The position numbers and the translations under genes are program-made. The notes beneath the pieces are model-generated. The model made no database searches and was not told where the DNA came from. It was given only the letters and a program-made list of their open reading frames with translations. A stretch of 64,000 nucleotides of DNA from contig NC_092628.1 of assembly GCF_039555335.1 (NCBI RefSeq), forward strand, positions 59,321,547 to 59,385,546, given 5' to 3'. This DNA is from Amphiura filiformis. Lineage: Eukaryota; Echinodermata; Ophiuroidea; Amphilepidida; Amphiuridae. Position 1 is the stretch's first letter. Every line of letters begins with the position of its first letter. This document shows positions 1-12,096 of the stretch, piece by piece.

Positions 1-881
1 TTGTTTGCGTTTTTGTCGGGTGTGTTTCGGTTAAATTATATGTATAATATGATACTGTGTGCTTTGACCTGTATAACAATGATGATCAAAGTGTGCTCTT
101 TCCGTATTCTAAACCGGGTGCTCCATATTTTCTTGTGTCAGTTGCGCCAATTATACAACAAAATTACGATGACTTGGACCATTTTGTGCGAATCTCTGGT
201 CTACTATAGTAAAGATCACAGTAGTATATTTTTTGCACCAAATATACAGCACGTTTACAGTGAATCCAAATATTTGGTGCGAATCCCTCTTTTTCAGTTA
301 ACTAAGTAAATAAATAACTAAGTTATGTGTTCATTCTGTGTGGATCCCCGTTCAGTGGTAAGAGCACATTGGGTAAACCTCTTGCCTATAGCATGTGACA
401 AACGACTTGAAATCTATAATTATTGTGTGTCATAAACAGGTATTTACGTTGTATTCACGCGCCAATATCCCATCTCACCTCGTTATTTCAAACCAATCTA
501 TCTACAATGTGTAATAATGCGGTTTAGACACGTTAACATTTGTAAATTAGTTAATATCTTCTCTCTTCTGAGACATTTGCATGCAAGTGGCTTATGTCCC
601 GGCTTAAATACGTGAGCTTTTACGTCGGGAAATTACGTTCGTGACTACGAAATGTTTCTGTTATTGCGTCTTTAAGTACCTTTTCAGATGCCGAATTAAA
701 GTACAGTTCCCCTATAATAGACTGTAGCAATATCGTTCATACCGATTCATATGAAGCACTGAGTTTTCATCTTAATTAATCTAGCTATATTTTGTATGGT
801 TACTTTTAACTGTATAATAATGTAGACAGAAACAACAAACTCGTGTTCAAATCGTTTATGAGCGGCATTTTGAAACTGATA
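1..881. other. No gene recognised
   Basis: AT-rich sequence. An open frame at 1-309 has no domain, splice or codon-bias support. Only the SINE-like fragment at 330-480 stands out. Confidence 0.5.
330..480 (+). repeat. Dispersed repeat copy with tRNA A-box-like core
   Basis: The segment shares about 120 bp with 35281-35400, including gttcagtggtaagagcac, which resembles a tRNA A box. It may be a SINE fragment. I could not identify a clear B box, so the assignment is tentative. Confidence 0.35.
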
Positions 882-1080
882 ATTCCCCATATTTAGGCCA
901 GGGGGGAGTGGCAGTTTTAAGCGATGGTCTCGAGGGGGATTTCTAAATTTTTACTTGAACCATGATAAGTGTTTAATGGAGCAAAAAGGGGAAGGGGGAA
1001 TCCGAAAATAGTGAGCGGACGCGATAGTTTTTTGTCAACGTTTTGTCCAAATCCCACTCCCCCTGGCGTAAATATTGAAT
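882..1080. mobile_element. Short TIR element (MITE), G-rich ends
   Basis: Ends are imperfect inverted repeats: atatttaggccagggggg on the left, and cactccccctggcgtaaata on the right. The termini resemble those of the element at 5810-6040 (tatttacg-cagggggaatgg), suggesting one family. Confidence 0.45.
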
Positions 1081-2880
1081 AGTCCCTAAGAGATTGATTG
1101 TAGGTTTGGTTTGGTATAGCGGGTTGGATGGCTGTATGGATGGTTTGTATTATGTGTATACTTTTTTCGTCTGAAAACGTTTTCATGGTATTTTCACGAA
1201 AATGCCACTGAACTCACGGTAGTTTGATGTGATCATTTTATTAATTTTTCTAACAATACATAATATAATTTTCAATTCTAGACCTGGACAATAGCAACTG
1301 CTATCATAATAATATACACAGATATTTTTTTAGCTATTTTTAACTTAGATTTTCCATTCTTTATCAAAATAATGAACAAATCTTTTTTGCTGCCCTTTTG
1401 TAGTAGGCCTAATTTTTATTCTAGAAATTGTATATTTGTGTGAAAATTGAGGGCGCTGTTTACATGTATTTTAAGTGTAATTTAGCCCAATAATATGAGC
1501 TATTTCTATCCTTTCATGATAAAAATGTTTAGAAAATTTCCTTGCTATTTGTTACTCATTTGTCTGATGTTTTAATGTCATTATACAAGAGTCTACCCCT
1601 TGTAAATATGCAAACAAGATTTAAGATAAATAGTGCCATCAGTGTTCAACTTTGCTTTAAAATGAATACAGTATACATGCCATCAAACAACCGTGAACTG
1701 TCTTACAGCAATTTATCTTGCTTCCTGTTTTATCTACAATCATTACATACATGGTAAAAAATATTCATTCATAATGTATATGCGATGATAAAATAACCAA
1801 TATCCGTAAATTGCATCGTATGTATTTCCCGTTTTGTATCCTAATAAGTAGTTTATGCTTGAGTTTGTATAATAGTTTCCATAGTTTCACGTTTTACTAC
1901 AAAAAAAATTATTTCTTTTTGTCACAATATGTCATTGCTCAACTTGTAAAAGTTTTCGAAAGCTTTACTGTTATTCTTTTTTGAAATGTGACAAAGCACC
2001 AATTTCTTTCTTTAAACGGAGCTTTAATTGTTGTTGTCATATAGGCTATAGGAGGTTTTTAGAGCTAGTGAAATATATATCACTTTGAATTAATAATTAT
2101 GGAGACAAGACCACATCGGTCCATTTGTTTGAACCAGGGCATCGTGAACCAGAAATACCCAATATAGATCACGCTGATATCGATGGATTCAAATGAGTTC
2201 ATATTGAGACAGAATAGTTCAAATCTAGCTCATGTTGATCCATTAAGTGTGAAATATATATCAAGGTGAGACACAGTGTACAAAATATGGATCACTTTAA
2301 TTGAGATCAACAAAAGGCAAATAATCTTGGTAGTACTACTAAACATAATTATTTGGATTTCAAATTGAAGACAGGCATGCTCAGGTCTGGGTATATTCAG
2401 TTGACAACGTCAAATGTAACTGAAGTTACCAGTTGCCAACTGATTTCGGTATCAATCAGTTAATAAACAATCAGCAATGATGAACGTTTACAGGTGAAAT
2501 CCAAAGGGGATCGACACACACCCTTTATATTTCGATAGATTAAGGACCACTACATGCATAATCACTATTTTTTTCAAAATGGTACTTTTTCGTGGGGAAA
2601 ATCGATCGCGTTGCATGAAAAACGTGACACAGTACAAAACAATCAATTTCAATGTCCTCAGCTCCGTGCGTTTGTATCAAAAGATGCAAAGCACAATTCC
2701 CTTTATACGGCCGATTTTAAATGCAATGAACAATCCGCAAATGTTCACACCTCATTGTTTCTTTAGATTTCTTACGAACAAAATGGATCATATTAGTTAG
2801 ACTTTCTCTCATGATCAATATCCTTGAATGCCTTTAATACATTGTAAAACGGACACATTTTGTGCATTTTCTACGTCGTC
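1081..2880. other. No gene recognised
   Basis: AT-rich sequence with only short, unsupported open frames. Short gatca words recur around 2100-2320 but do not form a clear tandem array. Confidence 0.5.
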
Positions 2881-3028
2881 CGCTCGTTTATGACGTGCGT
2901 GCAGAATCTTCAATATTGGCTAAATAAGCGACCTCTCTCCGTCACAGTAGAGTGATTTGAATAGATAGACGGGTGTACGATCCCGGTATTTCAAAATCGC
3001 AACCGCTCTAATATCTAAAGAGAGACAG

Positions 3029-3106
3029 GTAAATATTCTGATCCATTATCTTTGTTCCCCTTTATAGCTGTATAATTTGTTGTCTCTTTTTTTAATTCGT
3101 TTACAG
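3029..3106 (+). other. Candidate 78-bp intron in the leader of the small His-rich gene
   Basis: gtaaat at 3029 and a pyrimidine-rich tract ending tttacag at 3106 make a plausible minimal intron. Upstream sequence (about 2880-3028) would be a non-coding first exon, since no in-frame ATG lies between the TAG at 2966 and the donor. Confidence 0.35.
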
Positions 3107-3292
3107 GGCCTTTTTCCCGACTCCAATGTCCATCAGTATACATCAACCATAATACCAACGAAATCAGGACACGCCAATGTCAGAAGTTCCCTCCAATCAA
3201 TAATCAGCGGCAACGAACTGCAAATTGTTTCAACGTCAGCCAACTATCAAACCATCAGCAGTAGACAACAACACAGGCATTTCTTCCACACC

Positions 3293-3568
3293 ATGTCTGC
3301 TGATGACACTGCTACAAACGCAGCAGAACTGGACCATAAACATCCATATCATGAACCAACACACAACGATCATCATGAACAGGAATATCACTTACATGTA
3401 CATTACGTCATATTCACAAGTTGGTGGTATCTTGTTGCCTTGGCAATAGTAGAAGTTGTGGTGTATTTGATAACACTTTTGATCATCAGATCGATGAATC
3501 GAACCAGGACTAAACAGAGAAGAAGCAACTTTACTTGGAGATATACTGGAAATAGGCCCCGTCTATGA
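3293..3568 (+). CDS. Possible small His-rich single-pass membrane protein (91 aa)
   Basis: ATG at 3293 in a good context (accATGt) opens 91 codons ending at TGA. Residues 15-37 hold nine histidines within an acidic stretch (DHKHPYHEPTHNDHHEQEYH). Residues about 39-65 form one hydrophobic helix (TSWWYLVALAIVEVVVYLIT, then LLII), followed by a basic cytosol-like tail (RSMNRTRTKQRR). A canonical intron (donor after 3028, acceptor tttacag ending at 3106, 78 bp) precedes it, and two short upstream ORFs lie in the presumed leader at 3126 and 3177. I do not recognise a family. The frame is also open from 3107, so the protein could be longer if an upstream coding exon exists. It might be a chance ORF. 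Confidence 0.4.
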   Translation: MSADDTATNAAELDHKHPYHEPTHNDHHEQEYHLHVHYVIFTSWWYLVALAIVEVVVYLITLLIIRSMNRTRTKQRRSNFTWRYTGNRPRL

Positions 3569-4811
3569 AACGAGAGAATTAATTATCATGTGCTATTCCC
3601 TATTATATATTTTATACCAGGATCAACTTATAAATTATGTGTTATTCGATATTCTCATCACATGTATCCTGTATGAAATATAATAGCCAAATGACCCACT
3701 TGCTAAGACGGATATCGCTCTTAATCTGAATTTTCTCATGAGATAATCTAAGTCTTGAAAATACAGCACTAGAAGTGTCAGCTGCCTGTGGGAGATGAGG
3801 TGTTGCCCCAGTAGCAGTTCAACAAAAGTGGTATTCCATTGTTAAGGTTGTCACATACAAAGGCCAACATTCACTGCAAGCTACTGCAATCAGCAGCCCT
3901 TTAAATCCTGGTTACGCCACTATTGATGACAGTGAAATTGTGTACTATTTTGTAACAAGAACATGAAGAAATGAACAGAGATGTCGTATTGCCAACTCGT
4001 ATTTTATTCCAGCATAATATAAGGAATTGTGAAATGGGATTTCTGTTTCTGTTGATAGATTTTTACCTAGAATGGTAGTTCTTGAAACCAAAATTGACAC
4101 ATATCTATGCATTTTGTATATTAGATCCGCAGATCAATTTTGCTGAATTTATATAATCGAATCCATGAGCACTTTATAATTATTATTTCTAATATATACA
4201 ACATTTGTTCATTACTTTCTATGTTTATCTTAAAGTAGTGTTTCGTGATCCTAGCATGCTCTTTTTATGACATTTTCAGTATATATCCACGAAATAAGCT
4301 TATTCCCAAAATGTCAGTTGATTCCGATTTTGCGTTTGCGAGTTTATGTGTATTACACTGCTCCATAGACAATGTGTTGTACATATAATTTCGTTTTGGT
4401 ATACCAGAACGAAATTAAAATTTCACGATATCTTTGCTAAACGAATTAATCGGCAAGGATTTTTTTGTACATGTAGCCAGAGGTTTACAGTGATATAAAA
4501 ATCTTTTTTGAGAAAAGTGGGGGGTGATGCGGTGGATCACGAAATGCCCTTTTAACTTAAACAGAAAGTCTACCAAATACATTTCAGCAATTTGACTCAA
4601 TTTGACTCAAAAACTTGAATGTGGAAGCAGTCTATTTGTAATTGTTAAGCATACCTACATCCCATCGAGTGATATTGTATGATGCACTGAATGCTACCAT
4701 TTGTTTATCATTATTCTGATATGTAACCTGAATTCATAATACAGAATGTTAATAATCAAATAATAAAGATGCTTTTTTACTTAGTACTCGAAGTTAATGG
4801 CATGATGAATC
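3569..4811. other. Intergenic or 3'UTR, no gene recognised
   Basis: AT-rich; possibly the 3' untranslated region of the small His-rich reading frame, ending near the AATAAA at 4762. Confidence 0.35.
4762..4767 (+). terminator. Possible polyadenylation signal
   Basis: AATAAA 1.2 kb downstream of the small His-rich reading frame. It is the nearest hexamer I noticed, but its link to that frame is uncertain. Confidence 0.2.
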
Positions 4812-4895
4812 TTTACCTCGCGTCAGACAAGAAAGAAGAAAAGAAATCAAGGATGACATTTTGTTCTTCCTTGACTGACGCGAAGAAAAAGTAAA
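4812..4895. repeat. Hairpin-forming inverted repeat
   Basis: Left arm tttacctcgcgtcagacaag faces right arm cttgactgacgcgaag plus gtaaa, separated by about 35 bases of purine-rich loop. The arm sequence cgcgtcag/ctgacgcg is perfect. It could be a tiny MITE or a precursor-like RNA hairpin. Confidence 0.45.
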
Positions 4896-5514
4896 TTACT
4901 GTTGTAGGCGCTTTTTTATTTGATGTTTTTTTAAAGTATTAACATGGTCATGTCAGTGTACATAATTTGTTCACAAATTGACAAGCATGATATACGCATT
5001 ATTTTATTAAATAACCGATCTGAAATGCGTATGTCTTATGTTATATGTTGTATTATTTGTGACAATGGCGGTACGAGGATGCGGCATTTTTGGGTGGATT
5101 TGACATAAACCAATTATGAAGTTTCTTTGAAAATGATGAAAAACCATGAAAACCAGTGTAAACTTAGCCAAAACGACCCACGAATGGGCTGAAATAAAAA
5201 CAAAATGGTGTAAATTTGAGCAACATAAAATTCTGAATTTAGGTATCTCATACTTGAAAAACCAATAGGAAACGTTATGTTTGTTGCAGTTTCATGTTTG
5301 TATAAAGTTCAATATCCTGAATCAGGTCAAACCAAATCCAAAATTTCGATATTTTTAAAACTAAAGTTGACCACTTTCTCCTAGTTAAGAACTTAAAAAT
5401 AGATTATTTTGCAACAGGAACGTATTTTTACATGTATAGGTCTATAAATGGTCCTTGATTGTAATACATTTGGAATTGGGCAAATAAATCGTATTACCGT
5501 TGTTGAAGAAAGGT

Positions 5515-5809
5515 AGGCCTATCTGTGTACCCGGGTATTGGAAAGATTAGTCTCTATAATTATGGTACACATGTGCACCCGGGTATTGAAAAGACAACAA
5601 TTATATCGGATATTGGGATGATAACATTGTCTCTGATATTACATCATTGTAACTGGGTACCCTAACCCGGGTATTGGGAAAAACAATGTTACATTTGTAT
5701 CTGGGTACCTGAGTATCGTAAAAACAACTCTGTTTAGTCTCTGGTGTTACATAGAACTGGACAGTCGAGTATTGTAAGGACATTAGTCTCTGATGTCTCT
5801 GTTTACATA
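5515..5809 (+). repeat. Diverged copies of the 88-bp minisatellite family
   Basis: Phrases such as acccgggtattggaaagatt, gggtacc and acattagtctctgatgt recur at irregular spacing, matching the array at 25.1-27.8 kb. A small MITE (5810-6040) interrupts this run, and its remainder continues to about 6140. Confidence 0.6.
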
Positions 5810-6040
5810 AGGGACCGATCGTTATTTACGGCAGGGGGAATGGGCGTTTTGGAAAAAATATCGACAAAAAATGTCGCGTTCTCCCCTCGCGTCCCCCCCC
5901 CCCCCTTATTTGCCCAATTTTCTCCATTTAAAACTTAACAATCCCCCTTCAACTAAAAATTTCAGATTCCCTCAAGACCCCCCCAAAAAATTCATGTTCT
6001 CCCCTAAATTCCCCCCTGCCATAAATAACGATCACTCCCT
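5810..6040. mobile_element. TIR element (MITE) inside minisatellite copies
   Basis: Left end agggaccgatcgttatttac followed by ggcagggggaat; the right end is its imperfect reverse complement (attcccccctgcc, then ataaataacgatcactccct). Both sides flank minisatellite sequence, showing it inserted there. About 231 bp. Confidence 0.6.
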
Positions 6041-6140
6041 AACTGTATTAGCTGGGTATCCTGGTAGCGGAAAGGCAACATTAATCTCCGAGGTTGCAGC
6101 GCGGGGAAGGGCGGGAGAGCAATTTCGGTAACATTGTATT

Positions 6141-8404
6141 TCCTATTATAACCCCATACCTACTATATTTAAAGCTTAAGCCGTGTTATTTCCGAGACTG
6201 GAAGAAACCATATGCACATTGTGACATAACCTTGACCCATAGGGGCCCAAAAAGTAAGTTCCTTAAAATTATGATTTTCGTTCTCCATTTTGTTCCCATC
6301 CCTCCCAGAATATAGTAATATAAATGGTGGCCTTCCGGCTCAAATTTCCGTGACAACATGATAATTGCTATAATGTGATTGACGATCTATGATGTGATGC
6401 AAAATGAAACTACATCATAATTTGATTGTCAATTTAGATTTAGATAGGCTTGCCCTAAATTGAGCAATTTGTCCATGACCATGATGACTGTATTACCTAG
6501 ACAGTTGGTTATTTAGACGAAGCCCAAGAACGAAGAACGTTCATCCTCATGCTTGTCAACATCAACTTTACTTAATGTCAAATATTAATATGTTCAAAGC
6601 TCTGCTTTTGAGCACGCGGTCAAGCGGTAAGCCTACGTCAAAAGCTGTCTGCAAACGCAAAAAACACCTGTAAATAATTAAGAAATGTTGTGTGCGGGGC
6701 GGGGCTCATGTGATGGTGCAGTAAAGTGAAGCAGAGCAGCATGATCAACACCAAGTGGAGTGTTTGAGATGGATTGGTCTTCTATCGATTATATCAACTA
6801 ACCATTTTACAACAGTGGGTAAGTGTTGCAAATTGTTGCAAAATATTTTTCTTTCTTTTTTAATAATTGCCCCCTCCCCCTCATATTCATAGAAAGAGAC
6901 ACGCTTCTACGGGGATGTTTAGTTGTTATGTGTGGAATGTTCGACACTAGCATATTGATTGTTTAATTTATTTTATTTAGTCATTTATTGTTGCGGTAAC
7001 ATGAACTTCATGGGCTTGTGCGGCTCCTTCAACCCATGCAAGTTAAATGAAACATTGCGTCATGCGCGAATCGTTTTAATGTGTGCATTTTGATCATAAA
7101 ATAGGCAGACCCTATTTTGCAGGTCACATTTTTTTGCCCTGTAATTTTATCCCCGATAGACCATCATAGTGCAGTTACTTCCACGGCAAATTCACCGTGA
7201 CCTTTCCAGTCATAAACCCGCTTATTGAAGATTAAACCAACCGATATATGCAGTACTAAACCATTATATAGTAATCTATTGTCCAATGCAAATGTATTAC
7301 CACATGATAATATTAATCCAATGAGCGACCGAATTGTCCGCTACGGACGACTAATCCAATCGATAATGATGCTATTGACATGTACGAGCGGAGCTCCACT
7401 GACCGAGTTTTGGGGTATTTTTCACTGGTTTGCAGCTGTTTGCTGTCATTTACTCATCAAGGCGGACCACCGTTATTATAAGGACTATGCTAATTATTTA
7501 AAAATTGACATGTAGAGAATAAGCCATACTTGATTGACAGAAAGTACTAAATTTGTACCTATTACGGTTTTATGACACCAATCTTCCAAATACGACCAAA
7601 CCATGGCTGCCCGGTGAAGCAAAATGTGCATTGAAATAACACGGCGAGTTTGGATAGATGGTAGGATTTCTTTTTCATAAAAATGTATGTTCCCCCCGTT
7701 ATTAAAGCTTGTACCGAGTTGAAAATTCAGGTATTTGGAAAAAAATAAGTAATTAAAACATAGAGCAAGTACTAAAATCATAGCTTTTATACTTTTTGAT
7801 ATATGACGCTAATTAGGTCATCCACTATAGCTACAACACAGCGCTACCAGTAGGGTTCAGTTGCCTATTGTGAGTGCCCCTGTGTTGTGTGCATACATGT
7901 AGTTAACAATAACTGCATGATGTCTTAGGCGTACTTTCCTACCGTTGATGGAGTGAACATCGATATCACGTATTATAAAATAATTGAAAGCGAGGACAAG
8001 AAGGGAGTAATAGTGATGGTCACCATTTAACGGCAGGAAAATGCCCAATTATAGAAAAGCCATTGCTGCATTTTTATTTTTTATTCATGTAGATCATTAT
8101 CAGGGAACTATTAATGTAACGTAGCGAAATAATGAAGAACTGATCTTACTTTCCAATTTATGGTGAAAATCATGTTTTGCAATAAACGGACAAAATTATA
8201 AAGACATGCCGTGCTATTAGCCTTTTCGAGATATGGTGGACACAATAGGATGACGCTGCACGAAAAAGTCTTTTGAATTTGCCGGGTTTTACCCATATTG
8301 AAGACCGCCCTCTAATTGTGTACGCCATATCTAGAAAAGGCTAATTGACATGCGTTTCAACCACATCGCAACATCGTTTATTGTCTTCGTTTAATAGATA
8401 TTAC
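6141..8404. other. No gene recognised apart from the candidate GC-box exon
   Basis: AT-rich, with open frames under 100 codons lacking motifs. A possible promoter/first exon lies at 6690-6818. Confidence 0.45.
6690..6818 (+). promoter_or_regulatory. Candidate GC-box promoter and non-coding first exon
   Basis: A local GC-rich patch (gcggggcggggc, near 6694-6706) lies in AT-rich surroundings and is followed about 110 bp later by a consensus-like donor (agtgg/gtaagt at about 6818). ATGs in between open only very short frames. It could be a 5' non-coding exon of the receptor gene 5 kb downstream, but nothing directly links them. Confidence 0.18.
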
Positions 8405-8693
8405 AGGCAGGTACATTCCAGGAAATAAACTACTGCAATTTCCTACAAGAACCAAACTTGGCACATATGTTACTTAGGATAAATACAAACAAAATAAGCC
8501 CAGAGGCCACCTCGATTTTTTCCTTAAAACCAAGATGGTGCCCAAAATCTCCAAGTGTACAAGAAATTAGTATAAAGGAAAAAAATCGAGGTGGCCCCTG
8601 GGCTTATTTTGTTTGTATTATCCCAAGTAACATATGTGCCAAGTTTGGTTCTGGTAGGAAATTGCAGTAGTTTTTCTTGGGATTTACCTGCCT
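8405..8693. mobile_element. Foldback element with ~117-bp arms
   Basis: The left arm (8405-8521) and right arm (8577-8693) are near-perfect reverse complements: aggcaggtac... through ...ccacctcgatttttt. A 55-bp loop separates them. One arm plus loop recurs at 43087-43230 in the hydrolase gene's intron 1, next to a LINE. Confidence 0.8.
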
Positions 8694-8734
8694 CATAAAC
8701 ACACATATCGTAATTTACTATATTTATTATATCA

Positions 8735-9005
8735 TTTATTATATCAAGCATAGTATTATGTGATCTTTTCAATAGACAGCAATTATTATAATCACGCATA
8801 ACGTCATTGCTGTCTTCAGTAGATATCATTTTTATAATCAATCATAGCATCATGTGCTATCTTCAGTAGATAGCATTATTATAATCAAGCATAGCATCAT
8901 GTGCTGTCTTCAGTAGATAGCATTATTATAATCAAGCATAGCATCATGTGCTGTCTTCAGTAGATAGCATTATTAAAACCACGCACAACAATCATGTGCA
9001 ATTTT
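8735..9005. repeat. Tandem repeat, ~47-bp unit, about five copies
   Basis: Units of the form ttcagtagatagcattatta + taatcaagcatagcatcatg + tgctgtc follow each other with few changes in the central copies and more at the edges. Confidence 0.8.
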
Positions 9006-9261
9006 CAGATCATGCAGTGAAGTGACATTAGTGAAATGATTACAATGTTGTTCGTTAGACAAGCCCCCCTCTTAATATTATTCCTAAAGGTTCGGCTATT
9101 GCCATATTTTCCAGACGAATTACGAGTGCATCTCAGTGTTTAACAATGATGACGGCTATGGAAGGCCGAACTAGCTGTTTCCTCAGACTTGTTCTACTGA
9201 CCTACCCATTCTTCACACAATGTAAGTAGCAAAGGTGTTCGCCGTAGAAGTGATGATGTAA

Positions 9262-9310
9262 CAGGATTAACTACCATAGCAATTAGTTCAAACAATTTTT
9301 GAATATACGC
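9262..9310. repeat. Fragment of the 39.4-kb foldback family
   Basis: ggattaactaccatagcaat and caatttttgaatata match the arms of the element at 39393-39935. Confidence 0.5.
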
Positions 9311-10920
9311 ACTACGTTCACGGGGCATAGCGACTACGCCTGGTAAATAATTATATTGTACAGGCAGGGAAACTAAATCAATACACGAGTGTCTACTATA
9401 TGCAAGCCGAAACACGTGTATTGATTTTCAGACGATGAGATCTTTAGATACCAGTTGTAAGGCTTGCATTTGAATATATGTGTTGAAAGAACATAATAAT
9501 CTTAAGTGAGCGTATTGAACTTCAACCAGGCGTTTTGAAATCAAAAACTGGCAAAAATTCAGATTTTATATGCGCAGAACAAAAAAAAGAACATCTGCCC
9601 TCATTCGTAAACACTCGGTTTACGGAACATAACACAGTACTGGCGCAGTGTAGACCACTGGTGGAGGCAGTCTAAACCAGATGACGTATCAGGCTCACTG
9701 ACCTCTACAGAGGTCAATTGTCAATAGCCTTAGTCGGAGATCCCTCAGCCCATAGTCTCAAAACTATTATACAGGTTGTAACAAAATGGCCATGCGTGAC
9801 TGTTGGAGAACTACTGGAGTCGAACTACCATCATGGCGATTTCTGCCATGAAGATATCGGGGCGATGACACTGTGCGTGGCACCTCTGAATTGAACCATA
9901 GATGTCAAAGAACAGGGATGACATGGATCGTAATTCTATAGAATATTCATATCGTACTGATCACTCGCACCTGCTCATATCTTCCTTTTTTCAGCAAAGA
10001 ACATTTCCATCCAGTACGTTATGTGAATCGACAGAATATTGGATTAATGTTCAATTAACAGTTTGCAAAATTCTTCTTTTCTCAGCAATGATTCTATACT
10101 TTTGTGTAGTGTGTGTATGAATAAGTCATACAGCAGCATATCTCTAGCCTTGCTGAACCAATTTACTATTTGCTATTTTATAAAGACGTCAAAATGTTAA
10201 AGCGTGTGTGCTTTAAAGAGGGTGGTTGGTTCTCGGTTATTATAAGCAAAGGAAAGTTTGACAAGTATATGGGCGGTAACTGTGGGAGGATAATAATCGA
10301 CCATACTGCAGTTACTGTCCGTTTTCCTATACACAATACACAGTGCTCTCACCATTGAGCTGTGACCTGTACAAATCGTGCCATGTTAGAAGTATAGGCA
10401 TTTGCCTAGTTAACGTCAATGTGTGAAAAATAACCGTCCAATATTAAAAGTACTCTCAAAACTTCTAGCAAATATATTTCTCTAACATGACCTAAAATTA
10501 CAGCTAGGTTAGATGTTCAGAAATTTGGTACTTTGGTAAAATAGTGAGTGAGGGCAAGGCATAGCTAGCCAACTCCCGTGTTAATTGAATGGAGATTTGA
10601 CCGAAAATTTTTGTAAACGGACCGCTCACTTCTGAAGAATGCCACACGAAAACGGTACAAGCTACATTTAAAGTACTCTCTGTTCGATCATCATGATGAG
10701 TTTCTTATATAGTATGCCAAAATTGGGTACTGTAGGTGATTGACAAAGGGTCGTACTTCGCTAATGAGTGACAGTGAACAGTGAACATGAAAATCAGCGC
10801 CCATAACCCAAGTTAGTAGCTAGTTAGTGGAGGCCGTCGCGGGACTGATTATTGATCATCATCATCACTTTCTACTTTTTTTCTAAACAACATACTGTTT
10901 TAATAAGATTTTTTTCTTAA
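9311..10920. other. No gene recognised
   Basis: AT-rich sequence. A reverse-oriented A-box-like word (gtgctctcaccattgagct, about 10342) may be a SINE remnant. Short open frames have no support. Confidence 0.4.
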
Positions 10921-10924
10921 AATG

Positions 10925-11290
10925 CATGTAACTATAATTATTGTTTAGAGCGTGATGAAATAAAACATCACGATTTTCATCACAAAACAAATATAATGCA
11001 TAAGAAATCGTTTGTTTTAGAGCGTGATGATGAAATAAAACATCACGGTTTTCATCACGAAACAAAGTAATACATAAGAAATCAATTTTTCGTGAGTGAT
11101 GAAATAAAACATCACGATTTTCATCACGAAACAAAGTAATACATAAGAAATCGTTTGTTTTAGAGCGTGATGAAATAAAACATCACGATTTTCATCACAA
11201 AACAAAGTAATAGGCCTACAAAAGAAATACATTTTTCGAGAGTGATTAAATAAAACATCACGATTTTCATCATGGAACAAAGTAATACAT
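10925..11290. repeat. Hairpin tandem repeat, ~72-bp unit, five copies
   Basis: The word catcacg-attttcatcac starts at 10966, 11041, 11110, 11181 and 11256 (spacings 75, 69, 71, 75). Each unit contains cgtgatgaaataaaacatcacg-like inverted halves (CGTGATG/CATCACG), so every copy can form its own hairpin. On the minus strand it reads as a repeated DENRDVLFHH peptide, probably incidental. Confidence 0.8.
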
Positions 11291-11904
11291 ACGACATCGT
11301 TTGTTTGATTGCAATCAACCGCGACAGTTCGTCTCACACACATAACAATGCACTGCGATCAAATAGGTTGATGACAACATTTGATTGAATGGACTGCACT
11401 GCGCCATGATTACGGTGCACCGGTTCAAATCCTTTGTTTGGAGCCAATCAATAATTTCACGTACAGCCTCTATGCAAATTAGAGTTTACACACGCTGCAG
11501 CTGGGGTAATCGATCGAAGCTGGTTGCCGTTAGTGATCGAATGCATGAGCTTATTTGCTTTACTGAATCGATTTACTGGATTAATTTCCTTTTAACTGGG
11601 TTTAATGCCACAAAGGTCGAATCGGGCTTGCCTTGGACCATAAATGCATCATGCTTGTACAAGCATTATCTTTAAAGAGTTAAAATAAATATTGTTTTAA
11701 TGATTGTTATCAACTCACTACACTGTTCCGGCAGAGTGATGCGATCTTACCGGAAATCAAAATGGGGTAACTATGGTATACAGGGGTTAGATTAAGGGAA
11801 TGGGTGACATCACTTATACTTATACGATATACTCGTATCATTCAATCCTGCATAGTTATTTGTTAACACTTAATGTACCGGTATTTTGATGATTGTCTTA
11901 GCAG
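11291..11904. other. No exon recognised upstream of the VWC exon
   Basis: No signal-peptide exon ending in phase 1 could be supported here. An open frame at 11385-11675 has no recognisable domain. Confidence 0.4.
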
Positions 11905-12096
11905 GTGTCAGTGTATCACGCAGATGTAGCTACCGGGGCCAGCCTATCCTCCATGGCGATTCTTTGATAGTAGACGTGTGTACGCGATGTAGTTGTGACA
12001 ACGGCACCGTCAAATGTGACATCAAGTCTTGTCAACCTACTTACTGTGATGAACCCATCACGGATCCGGCAGAATGTTGCGATTTCTGTCCATACT
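11905..12096 (+). CDS. Receptor exon: von Willebrand factor C (VWC) module
   Basis: This 192-bp exon lies between an acceptor (cttagcag) and a canonical donor (gtaagt), and is symmetric phase 1-1 as is usual for extracellular modules. It reads as a compact cysteine-rich domain: a first CSYRG, then CTRCSC, KCDIKSC, YC, and a closing CCDFCPYC. The CxxCxC and terminal CCxxC spacing is diagnostic of VWC (chordin-like) modules, which bind extracellular ligands such as BMP-type growth factors or matrix proteins. Its phase-1 end joins in frame to the exon at 13815. The link to the receptor rests on phase and order, since the intron between is 1.7 kb and holds a LINE fragment. It could alternatively belong to another gene. 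Confidence 0.72.

Noticed and set aside
330-410. tRNA gene suggested by gttcagtggtaagagcac
   Set aside because: No B box or cloverleaf could be built; a SINE-like remnant is more likely.
7225-7515. 96-residue open frame as a possible signal-peptide exon of the receptor
   Set aside because: No suitable donor in the right phase and no convincing signal peptide.
8458-8841. Open frames over the 8.4-kb foldback
   Set aside because: The two strands give similar peptides because the sequence is a palindrome.
10883-11343. Minus-strand repeated peptide DENRDVLFHH
   Set aside because: It follows the hairpin tandem repeat; unit lengths vary by non-multiples of three, so no constant frame exists.
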